A DNA stretch of 64,000 nucleotides from Glycomyces amatae. Its GTDB lineage: Bacteria > Actinomycetota > Actinomycetes > Mycobacteriales > Micromonosporaceae. Every line of letters starts with the position of its first letter. Within the stretch, counting starts at the first letter, position 1. Both the position numbers and the translations under genes were made by a program. Positions 54,878 through 64,000 of this stretch are shown one piece after another. The notes under the pieces are model-generated. The model was not told where the DNA came from. It made no database searches and saw only the letters and a program-made list of their open reading frames with translations. The stretch is from assembly GCF_020991375.1 (NCBI RefSeq), contig NZ_JAJLQZ010000008.1, forward strand, positions 124,001 to 188,000, given 5' to 3'.

Positions 54878-55372
54878 CTACCTCCGCCGCCGGTCCAACC
54901 ATTGCTGGAGGATCTCCACCGCCGCCGCCTGATCGACGATGGAGCGCTTGCGCCTGCCGCGGACGCCGCCTTCATTGAGTCTGCGGGTCGCGACGGCGGT
55001 GGTCATGCGCTCGTCGGTCAGGGTCACCGGAACGGGTGAGACGTGGTCGGCGAACCGCTCCACCCAGGCACGGGTGTGAGCCGCGGCCGGCCCCTCCTCA
55101 CCCGAAAGAGTAACGGGTAGACCGACGACGATTTCCACCACATCGTATTCCCGGGCCGTTTCGGCGATTTCTTTGATATCGGAGGGAATGTCCCCACCAG
55201 CGGTTTTGAGGTCGCGACGGACCGTCGCCACCGGCGTGGCGAGGAGGCCGTCGGGGTCGCACACCGCGACGCCGACCCGGGCCTTGCCGAGGTCGACGCC
55301 GAGACGGCGGCCCCGCCGCCACTCGGCCTCCTCGGGCCGAGCGGCGGCGGGGCCGTTCGCTTCGTCTTCCAC
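54878..55372 (-). CDS. ruvX: Putative pre-16S rRNA nuclease/Holliday junction resolvase YqgF
   Basis: A 164-residue RNase H-fold protein. The first acidic strand is LGVDLGKARVGVAVCDPDG, then VVGLPVTLSG, then LTDERMTTAVATRRLNEGG and the final Asp in KRSIVDQAAAVEILQ. The family processes the 5' end of 16S rRNA precursor in E. coli. GTG start, 4 nt after alaS. The alaS-ruvX-mltG-aroE order is typical. Confidence 0.94.
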   Translation of the reverse strand: MEDEANGPAAARPEEAEWRRGRRLGVDLGKARVGVAVCDPDGLLATPVATVRRDLKTAGGDIPSDIKEIAETAREYDVVEIVVGLPVTLSGEEGPAAAHTRAWVERFADHVSPVPVTLTDERMTTAVATRRLNEGGVRGRRKRSIVDQAAAVEILQQWLDRRRR

Positions 55373-55376
55373 AGGT

Positions 55377-58058
55377 CTACGCGGCGATGGCGCGGACGAC
55401 CGCGTCCAGCAGCTGCGGGGCCTGGTCGGCGGGGACGCCGCCGCCCTGGGCGATCTCGTCGTTGCCGCCGCCCTTGCCCGACAGCGCGGCCTTGACGAGG
55501 GCCGCCGCCGAGACGTGCTGGGCCTTCGCGGCCGCGTTCACCGCGACGACGATGCTGGCCTTGCCGCCGGCGGTCGCCACGACCGCCGCGACGCCCGGCT
55601 CGCCCTCGGGCAGGTGCCCGCGGATCTGGGTCGCGAGGTTGCGGACGTCGCCGCCCTTGGTGCCCTCGGGCGCCTGGAGCGCGGCGACCTTGACGGCCCC
55701 GACCTGCTTCGCGGAGGCGGCGAACTCGGCGGCGCGGCCGGAGACGGCCTTCGCCTGGAGGGCCGCGAGCTCCCGCTCGGCGTCCTTGGAGCGTTGCAGG
55801 ATCGCGCGGACGCGCTCGAGGACGTCGCCTCTTTGGGCGCCGATCTCCTCGGCGATCTGCGAGACGAGGTCGCGCTCGCGCGCCAGGTACTTGTAGGCCT
55901 CCATGCCGGTGGCGGCCTCGACGCGGCGCTGGCCGGAGCCGACCGAGGACTCGCCGGTGAGGACGAGCGGGCCGATCTGGGCCGAGTGCGACACGTGGGT
56001 GCCGCCGCAGAGCTCGCGGGACCAGGGGCCGCCGATCTCGACGACGCGGACGGTCTCGTCGTAGGTCTCGCCGAACAGCGCGACCGCGCCGAACTCCTTG
56101 GCCTCGGGGAGCGTCATGTACTTGACGGCGACCGGGAGGTCGTCGCGGACGGCCCGGTTGGAGACCTCCTCGATCTCGCTGCGGGTCTCGTCGGAGAGCT
56201 TCGAGCGCCACGAGAAGTCCAGGCGCAGGTATCCGGGCCGGTTGAACGAGCCGGACTGGAGCGCGGACGGGCCGAGCACCTCGCGCAGGGCCGCGTGGAC
56301 CACGTGGGTGCCCGAGTGGGCCTGGCGGGCGCCGAGGCGCCACTCCTGGTCCACGGTCGCCTCGACCGAGGCGTCCAGGACGAGGTCGCCCTCGAGGACG
56401 CGCACCTTGTGGACCACGAGCTTCTTGACCGGGCGCTGGACGTCGAGGACCTCGGCGAACAGGCTCGGGCCGACGAGCTTGCCGGCGTCGGCGTGCTGGC
56501 CGCCGGACTCGGCGTAGAACGGGGTCCGGTCGAGCACGACCTCGACGATGTCGCCGGCCCTGGCCACCGGGACGGACTGGCCGTCCTTGAGCAGGCCGAT
56601 GACGCGGGACTCGGTCTCGAGGGTCTCGTAGGCCCTCCAGTCGGTCGGGCCCTGCTCCTGGAGGAGGCTCCAGTACGCGGACAGGTCGGCGTGGCCGGTC
56701 TTGCGGGCGGCCGCGTCGGCCTTGGCGCGCTGCCGCTGCTCGGTCATGAGCCGGCGGAACGCGTCCTGGTCGACCGAGAGGCCCTGCTCCTCGGCCATCT
56801 CCAGGGTCAGGTCGATCGGGAAGCCGTACGTGTCGTGCAGCTCGAACGCCTTGGCGCCGGAGAGGGTCCCGCCGCCCTCGGTCTTGGTCTCGGTGACCGC
56901 GACGTCGAGGATGGCGGTGCCGTGCTTGAGGGTCTTGAGGAAGGCCTCCTCCTCGCCGTAGGCGTAGGAGGAGATCCGGTCGAAGTCGGTGCGCAGCTCG
57001 GGGTAGGCGGTGGCCATGCGCTCGAGCGCGACCGGCAGCAGCTCGGGCATCGCCGGCTTGTCGTAGCCGAGGAGGCGCACCGAGCGGATGGCGCGTCGCA
57101 TGATGCGGCGCAGCACGTAGCCGCGGCCCTCGTTCGAGGGCACGACGCCGTCGCCGATGAGCATGAGGCTCGAGCGGACGTGGTCGGCGATGATGCGGAA
57201 GCGCACGTCGTCCGGGTGCGACTCGGAGGCGGTCTGCGAGGTCGAGAGGCCGTAGCGCTTCCCGGTCAGCTCGGCGGCCTTGTCGATGATCGGGCGGACC
57301 TGGTCGGTCTCGTACATGTTGTCGACGCCCTGGAGGAGGGCGGCCATGCGCTCCAGGCCCATGCCGGTGTCGATGTTCTTCTTGGGCAGGTCGCCGAGGA
57401 TCTCGTAGTCGGTCTTCGCCGGGCCCGCGCCGCGCTCCTGCTGCATGAACACGAGGTTCCAGAACTCGAGGTAGCGGTCCTCGTCGACCTCGGGGCCGCC
57501 TTCGGGGCCGTAGGCGGGGCCGCGGTCGTAGTACAGCTCCGAGCAGGGCCCGCAGGGGCCGGGGATGCCCATGGACCACATGTTGTCGGCCTGGCCGCGG
57601 CGCACGATGCGGTCGAGCGGGAGCCCGATCTGCTTGTGCCAGATGTCGATCGCCTCGTCGTCGTCGAGGTAGACCGTGGCCCAGATGCGGTCGCCGTCCA
57701 GGCCGAGGCCGCCTTGCTCGACAGGCCCGGTGGTCAGGTCCCAGGCGAAGCGGATCGCCTGGTCCTTGAAGTAGTCCCCGAAGGAGAAGTTGCCGTTCAT
57801 CTGGAAGAACGTGCCGTGGCGGGAGGTCTTGCCGACCTCGTCGATGTCGGGGGTGCGCAGGCACTTCTGCACCGACGTCGCCCGGTCCCACGGCGGGGCC
57901 GCCTGACCGAGGAAGTAGGGCACGAACTGGACCATGCCCGCGTTGATGAACAGCAGGTTCGGGTCCTCGATGGCCGGCAGCGGTGCGCTGGGGACCACCG
58001 TATGGCCGTTGGACTCGAAGAACTTCAGAAATCGGCGTTGGATTTCAGCGGTCTCCAT
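55377..58058 (-). CDS. alaS: Alanyl-tRNA synthetase
   Basis: An 893-residue class II synthetase charging tRNA-Ala. The catalytic domain has [17 protein letters not shown] and [20 protein letters not shown]. The editing domain has the zinc ligands in [14 protein letters not shown] and [13 protein letters not shown]. The C-terminal C-Ala oligomerisation domain (DHHA1) includes [12 protein letters not shown]. The ATG has a very strong AAGGAGGTG ribosome site. Confidence 0.97.
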   Translation of the reverse strand: METAEIQRRFLKFFESNGHTVVPSAPLPAIEDPNLLFINAGMVQFVPYFLGQAAPPWDRATSVQKCLRTPDIDEVGKTSRHGTFFQMNGNFSFGDYFKDQAIRFAWDLTTGPVEQGGLGLDGDRIWATVYLDDDEAIDIWHKQIGLPLDRIVRRGQADNMWSMGIPGPCGPCSELYYDRGPAYGPEGGPEVDEDRYLEFWNLVFMQQERGAGPAKTDYEILGDLPKKNIDTGMGLERMAALLQGVDNMYETDQVRPIIDKAAELTGKRYGLSTSQTASESHPDDVRFRIIADHVRSSLMLIGDGVVPSNEGRGYVLRRIMRRAIRSVRLLGYDKPAMPELLPVALERMATAYPELRTDFDRISSYAYGEEEAFLKTLKHGTAILDVAVTETKTEGGGTLSGAKAFELHDTYGFPIDLTLEMAEEQGLSVDQDAFRRLMTEQRQRAKADAAARKTGHADLSAYWSLLQEQGPTDWRAYETLETESRVIGLLKDGQSVPVARAGDIVEVVLDRTPFYAESGGQHADAGKLVGPSLFAEVLDVQRPVKKLVVHKVRVLEGDLVLDASVEATVDQEWRLGARQAHSGTHVVHAALREVLGPSALQSGSFNRPGYLRLDFSWRSKLSDETRSEIEEVSNRAVRDDLPVAVKYMTLPEAKEFGAVALFGETYDETVRVVEIGGPWSRELCGGTHVSHSAQIGPLVLTGESSVGSGQRRVEAATGMEAYKYLARERDLVSQIAEEIGAQRGDVLERVRAILQRSKDAERELAALQAKAVSGRAAEFAASAKQVGAVKVAALQAPEGTKGGDVRNLATQIRGHLPEGEPGVAAVVATAGGKASIVVAVNAAAKAQHVSAAALVKAALSGKGGGNDEIAQGGGVPADQAPQLLDAVVRAIAA

Positions 58059-58077
58059 GGGGCACCTCCTTCAAGGT

Positions 58078-58371
58078 CTAGTGGCGACGGCCGGGCAGGG
58101 CCCGGTCGTCGTCGTCTTCGTCGTCGGCGAGCAGCGGGGTGATGTCCTCGCCGCGCTCGATCGCGTCGTGCAGCTCGGCCTCCTTGGCCTGGCGCGCCTC
58201 GGACACGTCCGCCCAGAACGCTTTGAGCGAATGCCTCATTTCAGCACCGGCGTCGCCCACCCGCTCGGCGACCCCGCCGGGAGTGACCGAGTGCGCGGCC
58301 TTGGTGAGCTTGCGGACCGCGACCACGCCGACGGCGATGCCGATGCCTACCCAGATCATCCGTTTCAACAC
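58078..58371 (-). CDS. DUF6167-like small membrane protein
   Basis: A 97-residue protein with one N-terminal membrane helix (MIWVGIGIAVGVVAVRKLTK) and a cytoplasmic helical region with DVSEARQAKEAELHDAIERG, ending in a run of Asp residues. Small proteins of this type sit between the DUF948 gene and alaS in most actinobacteria. Function unknown; a membrane-associated regulator or division-related protein is a guess. Confidence 0.8.
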   Translation of the reverse strand: MLKRMIWVGIGIAVGVVAVRKLTKAAHSVTPGGVAERVGDAGAEMRHSLKAFWADVSEARQAKEAELHDAIERGEDITPLLADDEDDDDRALPGRRH

Positions 58372-58445
58372 GGGAGCTCCTGACTCGATGTTCGCCGATG
58401 CTCTGCGCCGGCGCCAGTCGATTTACCTCGGACGGACCGCCGCGG

Positions 58446-58955
58446 CTACCGCTCGGCCTTCCGGCGGGCCTTGGCGGCGCGCTTGGCCTCGCGCTTGGTC
58501 TGGCGGGAGGCCTCGACCATGCGGCGGACCTGGTCCTCGTCGACGCCCTGGTTGCGCTTCTTGACCGCGGTGCGCAGGCCGAACCCGAACGCGGCGGCCT
58601 TCACCAGCGGCGAGCCGATCGCGGAGACGATCAGGCTCGTGACGTTGGCGACGTTCGAGGAGACGTGGGCGGCGTTCTCGGTGATCGAGGAGACCTTCTC
58701 GAGCTCGCCCTCGACCTGCACGAGCGAGGCGTTGACGTTGTCGAGGGTGGTGTTGGCGTTGCGCAGGATCGGGCCGATCTCGTGGTCGACCTTGTCGAGC
58801 ACGCTGTTGACCCGGTTGAGGGTGGCGGTGGCCTTGCGGATCAGGCCGAGCGCGAGCATCAGCAGGAAGATGAAGAGCGCGACCGCGATGATCAGGAGCG
58901 CTACCTCCCACAGCCCGACGTTCTGGAACTCCACTGCCAACGTCTCGCCTGGCAC
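58446..58955 (-). CDS. DUF948 domain membrane protein
   Basis: About 169 residues. An N-terminal membrane helix (ALLIIAVALFIFLLMLALGL) is followed by a long coiled-coil-like region (NRVNSVLDKVDHEIGPILRN and repeated SITENAAHVSS). GTG 58955 has GGGGGA at about 6 nt and is preferred to ATG 58979. The basic tail is rich in Lys/Arg. The conserved place upstream of alaS supports DUF948. Function unknown. Confidence 0.85.
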   Translation of the reverse strand: MPGETLAVEFQNVGLWEVALLIIAVALFIFLLMLALGLIRKATATLNRVNSVLDKVDHEIGPILRNANTTLDNVNASLVQVEGELEKVSSITENAAHVSSNVANVTSLIVSAIGSPLVKAAAFGFGLRTAVKKRNQGVDEDQVRRMVEASRQTKREAKRAAKARRKAER

Positions 58956-59110
58956 AGCTCTTCCCCCTTGCTGAAGCATTGACCGACCGGAGCGGCTGAT
59001 GATGAATCCCGGTATTCGCGTAAGAGCGACGCAGCCCCGACCTTACCTTGCGGGACCGGACATCCGGCGCAACGGGGCGCGTCGGTCCACAGTCCAGTGC
59101 GCGCGGGCCC

Positions 59111-59665
59111 TCAGCGGGGGTCCGCGGCGGCGCGCTCCTCGGCGAGGCGCGGCAGCGCGGCCTGGGAGGCCACCACGGCGGTCACCTCGGCGCCGACGCA
59201 CAGCGCGTACCGGTCGCCGCACTCGACGGGGACGACCCAGAGTTCGAGGTACAGCTCGTCGCGGGTGTAGCAGCCCTCTTCGCCGAGGCCGCCGACGCAC
59301 AGGCCCGGGTCGGCCGGGACCCACCCGGCGTTCAGGGCGGCCTCCCAGTACTCGCGGGCCGTGTCCTCCACGGTGCCCTCGGAGGTCCAGGTGCGCATCC
59401 GCACCCGGCACTCCCCCAGGCACCAGCGGCTGCCGTAGGTCTCCTCGCGCACTGTGGCGGCGGCCCAGCCGGGGACCGCGAGCTCGTCGGCGGCGCGGCG
59501 CGTGGGGTCGACCGTGACCGCCCGGCCGAAGAACAGGACCGCCGCGACCAGCAGCACCGCCGAGACGCCGACGGCGATCACGCTCATGCGCAGCCGCTCG
59601 ATGCGCGCCCCCGTGTGCTCCAGGGCGGCCGCGAGCCGGCTGGAGCCGCTCGGGCGGTCAGTCAT
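59111..59665 (-). CDS. Unknown single-pass membrane protein with exported Cys-rich domain
   Basis: A 184-residue protein: a short cytoplasmic lead, a membrane helix ([20 protein letters not shown], about 27-46) and an exported domain with Cys in [25 protein letters not shown] and [12 protein letters not shown]. Six or more cysteines suggest disulfides. No family recognised. Overlaps the end of rarA by 8 nt, so it is coupled to it. Ends 156 nt before the DUF948 start. Confidence 0.75.
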   Translation of the reverse strand: MTDRPSGSSRLAAALEHTGARIERLRMSVIAVGVSAVLLVAAVLFFGRAVTVDPTRRAADELAVPGWAAATVREETYGSRWCLGECRVRMRTWTSEGTVEDTAREYWEAALNAGWVPADPGLCVGGLGEEGCYTRDELYLELWVVPVECGDRYALCVGAEVTAVVASQAALPRLAEERAAADPR

Positions 59666-61046
59666 CGCCCGGCTTCCGGTCGGGGGCCTGCCGCACGATC
59701 CGGCGGAGCTTCTCCAGGCGGTCGGCGATCTCGGCCTCGCGGCCGTGCCGGGTCGGCCGGTAGTAGTCGCGCCCGGCGACCACGTCGGGGGCGTACCGCT
59801 GCGGGACGACGCCGCGGGGGTCGTCGTGCGGGTAGACGTAGGCCGCGCCGTGGCCGAGGCTCCCGGCGCCCTTGTAGTGGGCGTCGCGCAGGTCCGGCGG
59901 AACGGGGCCGACCCTGCCCTGGCGCACGTCGCCGATGGCCTCGTCGATCGCGGTGATGACCGCGTTGGACTTCGGGGCGGTCGCCAGGTGGGCGACGGCC
60001 TGGGCGAGGTTGATGCGGGCCTCGGGCATGCCGATGCGCTCCACGGCGGTGGCGGCGGCCGTGGCGGTCTGGAGCGCGGTCGGGTCGGCCATGCCGACGT
60101 CCTCGGACGCGAAGACCACCAGGCGGCGGGCGATGAACCGCGGGTCCTCCCCCGCGACGACCATGCGCGCGAGGTAGTGCATCGCGGCGTCGACGTCGGA
60201 GCCGCGGAGGCTCTTGATGAAGGCGCTGGCGACGTCGTAGTGGCCGTCCCCGTCGCGGTCGTAGCGGACGGCGGCGGTGTCGATGGCGGCCTCGACGACG
60301 GCGACGGTGATCTCGGGCCCGCCCTCGGTCCCCTGGACGGTGAGGGCGGCGGCCTCCAGGGCGGTGAGGGCCTTGCGGGCGTCCCCGGCGGCGGTGCGCA
60401 CCAGGTGCTCGCGGGCCTCGTCGGTGAGGGTCGCGGAGCCGCCCAGGCCGCGCTCGTCGGCGACGGCGCGGTCGACGAGCTCGCCGACGTCGGTGGCGTC
60501 GAGTTCGCGCAGGGTGAGGAGCACGCAGCGGCTCACCAGGGGCGCGACCACGGAGAAGTAGGGGTTCTCGGTGGTGGCGGCCAGGAGGGTGATGGTGCGG
60601 TCCTCGACGGCGCCCAGGAGGGAGTCCTGCTGGGTCTTGGTGAAGCGGTGGACCTCGTCGATGAAGAGGATCGTCTGCGGGCCGCCGGTGCGGCGGACGC
60701 GGCGGGCCTCGTCGATCGCCGCGCGGACGTCCTTGACGCCGGAGTTGAGCGCCGACATCGCGCGGAAGCGCCGGTCGCCCGACTGGGCCACGAGGTGGGC
60801 GATGGTGGTCTTGCCGGAGCCGGGCGGGCCCCACAGGATCACCGAGAGCGGCTGGCGGCCCTCGACCACCTGTCGCAGCGGCGAGCCGGGGCCGAGGAGG
60901 TGGTCCTGGCCGACGAGTTCATCGAGCGCGCGGGGGCGCATGCGCACGGCCAGCGGCTCGTCGCCGGTGGCCGCTCCGGTGCCGAGGATGCCCGAGCCCT
61001 GCGGCTCAGGTGATCCGGCGATTTCGAACAAGCCTGGTGCGTCCAT
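59658..61046 (-). CDS. rarA: Replication-associated recombination protein RarA (MgsA)
   Basis: A 462-residue AAA+ ATPase acting at stalled replication forks. Walker A is [16 protein letters not shown], Walker B is [11 protein letters not shown] and the sensor region is [13 protein letters not shown]. The C-terminal MgsA part has [20 protein letters not shown] and [22 protein letters not shown] 61046 ([10 protein letters not shown]) fits the family; the frame is open to 61067. Divergent from cstA. Confidence 0.94.
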   Translation of the reverse strand: MDAPGLFEIAGSPEPQGSGILGTGAATGDEPLAVRMRPRALDELVGQDHLLGPGSPLRQVVEGRQPLSVILWGPPGSGKTTIAHLVAQSGDRRFRAMSALNSGVKDVRAAIDEARRVRRTGGPQTILFIDEVHRFTKTQQDSLLGAVEDRTITLLAATTENPYFSVVAPLVSRCVLLTLRELDATDVGELVDRAVADERGLGGSATLTDEAREHLVRTAAGDARKALTALEAAALTVQGTEGGPEITVAVVEAAIDTAAVRYDRDGDGHYDVASAFIKSLRGSDVDAAMHYLARMVVAGEDPRFIARRLVVFASEDVGMADPTALQTATAAATAVERIGMPEARINLAQAVAHLATAPKSNAVITAIDEAIGDVRQGRVGPVPPDLRDAHYKGAGSLGHGAAYVYPHDDPRGVVPQRYAPDVVAGRDYYRPTRHGREAEIADRLEKLRRIVRQAPDRKPGDD

Positions 61047-61133
61047 GTCCCCATCAGCGTAAGGCATGTGCGTGAGCGAACCGCAGATCCGCGTGCGAAG
61101 CGGGAGGTTCGCCGCTTTCCCGCACGGAAGGCA

Positions 61134-61163
61134 TTGACAGGCATGATTCCATCCCTCTACCGT
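61134..61163 (+). promoter_or_regulatory. Promoter upstream of cstA
   Basis: A perfect TTGACA (61134-61139), 18-nt spacer, then TACCGT. The -10 lies within a short inverted repeat (ctacc-gt-ggtag, 61157-61168) that could be an operator. Predicted start about 40 nt before the cstA ATG. Confidence 0.55.
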
Positions 61164-61212
61164 GGTAGCACCTCGGTGTTGCCCACATCACACAACACAT
61201 TGGGAGGCAATG

Positions 61213-62958
61213 ATGCCCGCAATGGTCCTGGCGATAGCGGTACTCGCGTTGTTCGCCTGCGGATTCCTCTTCTACGCCCGCTACCTCTCGCAGAAGGTCT
61301 ACCGGCTCGATCCGGCCTACGTGACGCCCGCGCACCGGTTCAACGACGGCGTCGACTTCGTCCCCACCAACAAGCACGTCCTCTTCGGCCACCACTTCAC
61401 CTCGGTGGCCGGGGCCGCCCCCATCGTCGGCCCCGCCATCGCCGTCTACTGGGGCTGGCTCCCGGCCCTCGTCTGGATCGTCGTCGGCACCATCGTCGCC
61501 GCCGGCGTCCACGACATGGGCGCCCTGGTGCTCTCCGTGCGGCACAAGGCCAAGGGCATCGGCACGCTCACCAAGGACGTGATCGGCCCCCGGGCCGGGA
61601 CGCTGTTCCTGGTGATCATCTTCTTCCTGCTCACCCTGGTGAACGCCGTGTTCGCGGTGGTCATCGGCAACCTGCTGGTGGCCTACCCCGGCTCGGTGAT
61701 CCCGATCTTCGGCGAGATCCCGATCGCGATCGCCATCGGCTACTACGTGTACAAGCGGCGCGGCGCGGCCCTCGTGCCGAGCCTCCTGGGCGTCGCGGCC
61801 CTGTACGTCCTCATCTGGATCGGCAACGAGGTGCCGGTCGACATCACGCCGCTCGCCGACGCGATCGGGGTCGACAACCCGCGCAACGTGTGGATCGTGA
61901 TCCTGTTCGTCTACTGCTTCATCGCCGCGCGCATACCGGTGTGGGTGCTGCTCCAGCCGCGGGACTACATCAACTCCCACCAGCTGTTCGTGGCGCTCGC
62001 GCTGGTGCTGCTCGGCGTCGGCGTCGGCTGGAACACCGTCGTCGCCCCCGCGCTCAACACCGTCCCCGAGGACAGCCCGAGCATGTGGCCGTTCCTGTTC
62101 ATCACCGTCGCGTGCGGCGCGATCTCCGGGTTCCACTGCCTGGTCTCGTCCGGGACCTCCTCGAAGCAGCTCGACAAGGAGACCGACGCGAAGTACGTCG
62201 GCTACGGCGGCGCCCTCGGCGAGGGCACGCTGGCGCTGTGCTCGATCCTGGCCGTCAGCGCGGGAGTCGCGGCCACGCAGGCCGACTGGAAGGCGCTCTA
62301 CCCGGACTTCGCGACCGCCTCGGGCGGCGCGACCTCGAACTTCGTGGGCGGGATCGCGGTGTTCGCGAACAACCTCGGCATCCCGCTCGACGTGGCGGCG
62401 GTCTTCGCCGCGGTCGTGGTGATCTCCTTCGCGGCCACCACGATGGACACCGGGGTCAGGTTGCAGCGCTACGTGGTCCAGGAGATCGCCGAGCTTGCCG
62501 GCTGGCGCTGGGCGGCGAACCGCCTGACGCTCGTCACCGCGATAGCGGTCCTCATCCCGCTCGGGCTGGCGCTGCTGCCGGGCGGCGAGGACGCCGGGTA
62601 CGCCTTCGGGGTGCTGTGGCAGCTGTTCGGCACCACGAACCAGCTCCTGGCCGGGCTCGCGCTCGCCGTGATCGCGGTGTGGGTGACCAAGCGCCGCGCC
62701 AACCCGGTGGCGATCCTCGTCCCGCTGGTGTTCCTGGTCGGGATGACGACCTGGGCGCTCATCGAGAACCTCGTCAACTTCGTCGAGCAGGGCGAGTGGG
62801 TGCTCGCGCCGCTGGACGCGGTCATCTTCGCCCTGGCGGTCTGGATGATCGTCGAGGCCGCCCGCGGCCTGGCCGCGGCGTGGAAGGACCGGCGGGGGCC
62901 GGCGCGCACGGCCCCGTCCGAGGACGACGAGGAGGTGCCCGCGAAGGCCGCCGACTGA
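61213..62958 (+). CDS. cstA: Carbon starvation protein A (peptide/pyruvate transporter family)
   Basis: A 581-residue CstA-family membrane transporter with about sixteen hydrophobic segments. Family landmarks are VDFVPTNKHVLFGHHFTSVA then GAAPIVGPAIA, YINSHQLFVALALVLLGVGV and CGAISGFHCLVSSGTSSKQL. In E. coli CstA imports peptides and pyruvate under carbon limitation. Of two adjacent ATGs, 61213 has the better GGAGG spacing (5 nt) than 61210. It has its own promoter. The C-terminal tail is acidic and cytoplasmic. Confidence 0.95.
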   Translation: MPAMVLAIAVLALFACGFLFYARYLSQKVYRLDPAYVTPAHRFNDGVDFVPTNKHVLFGHHFTSVAGAAPIVGPAIAVYWGWLPALVWIVVGTIVAAGVHDMGALVLSVRHKAKGIGTLTKDVIGPRAGTLFLVIIFFLLTLVNAVFAVVIGNLLVAYPGSVIPIFGEIPIAIAIGYYVYKRRGAALVPSLLGVAALYVLIWIGNEVPVDITPLADAIGVDNPRNVWIVILFVYCFIAARIPVWVLLQPRDYINSHQLFVALALVLLGVGVGWNTVVAPALNTVPEDSPSMWPFLFITVACGAISGFHCLVSSGTSSKQLDKETDAKYVGYGGALGEGTLALCSILAVSAGVAATQADWKALYPDFATASGGATSNFVGGIAVFANNLGIPLDVAAVFAAVVVISFAATTMDTGVRLQRYVVQEIAELAGWRWAANRLTLVTAIAVLIPLGLALLPGGEDAGYAFGVLWQLFGTTNQLLAGLALAVIAVWVTKRRANPVAILVPLVFLVGMTTWALIENLVNFVEQGEWVLAPLDAVIFALAVWMIVEAARGLAAAWKDRRGPARTAPSEDDEEVPAKAAD

Positions 62959-62965
62959 GGCAGGA

Positions 62966-63002
62966 CGAAGGCCGCCGCACCGGTCCGGTGCGGCGGCCTT
63001 CG
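62966..63002. terminator. Bidirectional terminator between cstA and the lipoprotein gene
   Basis: A perfect 18-bp stem (62966-62983 pairing with 62985-63002), with a realistic 16-bp stem and 5-nt loop. It lies 7 nt after the cstA stop and 12 nt before the end of the convergent lipoprotein gene. Confidence 0.85.
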
Positions 63003-63013
63003 GCGTCCAGGTG

Positions 63014-63895
63014 CTACATGCCGCCCATGGCGGCGAACTCCTCGAAGTCGTGGAGGTTGTCGGTCTCGGGGGCCGCGATGGCGTAGTCGCCGCCGACCTC
63101 GACGATGGTGCTGGTCATCTCCATGGTCATGCCCTCGTACTCGGGCATGGTCATGACCATCGTCTCCAGCAGGCCCTCGTCGTCGAGGGTCACGGTCACC
63201 GTCGTGCCGTCGACCAGCTCGGAGGCCTCGGCGCCGGAGGCCCCGGACAGGGCCGTCATCGACTCGGAGTCGGCCTCGAGGGTGCCGGTGAAGGTGCCCT
63301 CGGCGGTCTCCTCGACGTCGGTCAGCTCGGTGAGGACGAGCTCGGTCTGCTCGGCGAGGTCCATGCCGCCGTACTGGGCGTAGATGTCGCCGAGCGCGGC
63401 GTCCTCGGTGAGGTCCATGGTGAACCAGGCGTTCTCGCCGAAGTCCTCGGCCATGGCGTCGAACATGCCGCCGCTCATCTGCATGTAGAGGACCTTGTCG
63501 ACGACGACCGTCTCGGTGTGCATGTCGCCGAACATGGAGCTCATCATCTCGGCCTCTTCGGCGGTGAACTCCTCGCCGCTGGCCTCCATGAGCGCGCTCA
63601 TGAGGATGTCGACGCTGGCCTGCGAGTTCTCACCGGCGTAGGTGCCGGTGGCGATCATGTACTCGAGGTCGTTGACCGTCATGGTCGACTCCATCTTGTA
63701 CGAGGAGTCGTTGAGCCCCTCGACGGAGGCCAGAACGGCCTCCTGGGGGCTGAGCTGGGCCGCGGCCTGGTTGTCGTCGGCGTCGCCGGAGCCGGACTGC
63801 TCGGCGGGCTCGTCGGAGCCGCAGGCGACGAGGGCCAGACCGAGCGCGGGGACGGCGAGCGCGCCGGCGAGGCGCTGTGCGGTGCGGGAGGACAT
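63014..63895 (-). CDS. Exported lipoprotein of unknown function
   Basis: A 293-residue lipoprotein: a basic N-terminus, hydrophobic core and lipobox ALVACGS with the modified Cys at about 26. The mature part is acidic and Met-rich (EEAEMMSSMFGDMHTE, DAMAEDFGENAWFTMDL), resembling LppX/LprG-like or DUF6612-type folds by pattern; that assignment is tentative. Start ATG 63895 has AGGAG 8 nt upstream. Convergent with cstA. It may be a surface solute- or lipid-binding protein. The 105 nt from its start to the window edge hold no complete gene. Confidence 0.8.
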   Translation of the reverse strand: MSSRTAQRLAGALAVPALGLALVACGSDEPAEQSGSGDADDNQAAAQLSPQEAVLASVEGLNDSSYKMESTMTVNDLEYMIATGTYAGENSQASVDILMSALMEASGEEFTAEEAEMMSSMFGDMHTETVVVDKVLYMQMSGGMFDAMAEDFGENAWFTMDLTEDAALGDIYAQYGGMDLAEQTELVLTELTDVEETAEGTFTGTLEADSESMTALSGASGAEASELVDGTTVTVTLDDEGLLETMVMTMPEYEGMTMEMTSTIVEVGGDYAIAAPETDNLHDFEEFAAMGGM

Positions 63896-64000
63896 GTGGG
63901 TAGCTCCTGGTTCATGGGGTTGCCGAGTTCCTGGTCCCGAGCATAGGCGACGTCTTCCAGGACCGAAGGGCCCGAGACCGTCGCATGTCCGGATTGTTAC

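Noticed and set aside
55173..58142. 989-codon plus-strand frame opposite alaS
   Set aside because: Shadow frame; alaS on the minus strand is full length with all motifs.

Overview
The window is a high-GC, densely packed actinobacterial chromosome segment. RbpA, WhiA, OpcA and the rapZ-yvcK-whiA-gap-pgk-tpiA-secG block are all present, as is a DUF5753/DUF397 regulator pair typical of filamentous actinobacteria. A Glycomyces-like or Micromonosporales-like genus is a guess from the look of the genes. I see no tRNA, rRNA, insertion sequence, prophage or CRISPR array. No stretch longer than about 285 bases lacks a gene.

Layout. 1-1.3 kb: the tail of an unknown gene and a malic enzyme. 1.4-18.1 kb: an accessory cluster on the minus strand, made of three tandem paralogous DUF4132 proteins of about 1,100 residues, a MoxR-type AAA+ ATPase, a DUF5682 protein, a VWA (CoxE-like) protein and a SWIM zinc-finger protein. 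This matches the gene set of the functionally obscure E. coli yehI-yehL-yehM-yehP-yehQ locus, but with DUF4132 triplicated and each copy behind the same short promoter-proximal motif. It is the best candidate here for an undescribed system. 18.4-20.0 kb: a spermidine-synthase-like protein, then a 30-residue membrane microprotein, an ECF sigma factor and a small Cys-containing membrane protein in overlapping order.

20.1-29.5 kb: ctaB (heme O synthase) divergent from a pentose-phosphate operon tkt-tal-pgi-zwf-opcA-pgl, closed by a hairpin. 29.6-32.8 kb: rbpA, an oxidoreductase, a lower-GC DUF397/DUF5753 pair and secG. 33.0-41.3 kb: tpiA, pgk, gap, whiA, yvcK, rapZ and uvrC, linking lower glycolysis, sporulation control, cell-envelope/carbon control and DNA repair. 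41.3-43.4 kb: an Rpn-like PD-(D/E)xK nuclease and a RIO-type kinase with a short upstream reading frame.

43.5-49.4 kb: one ABC-2 ATPase followed by three tandem permease pairs; the last permease carries a one-base frameshift near its start. 49.4-52.8 kb: two tandem pairs of a small membrane-anchored protein plus an HTTM-like membrane protein, behind a DCC thiol oxidoreductase. 52.8-61.0 kb: aroE, mltG, ruvX, alaS, two small membrane-associated proteins, an unknown membrane protein and rarA, the usual actinobacterial alaS neighbourhood. 61.2-63.9 kb: cstA and a convergent lipoprotein gene separated by a strong hairpin.

Most genes lie in overlapping or nearly touching minus-strand operons. Start codons were revised where Shine-Dalgarno sequences or family alignment disagreed with the longest open frame.
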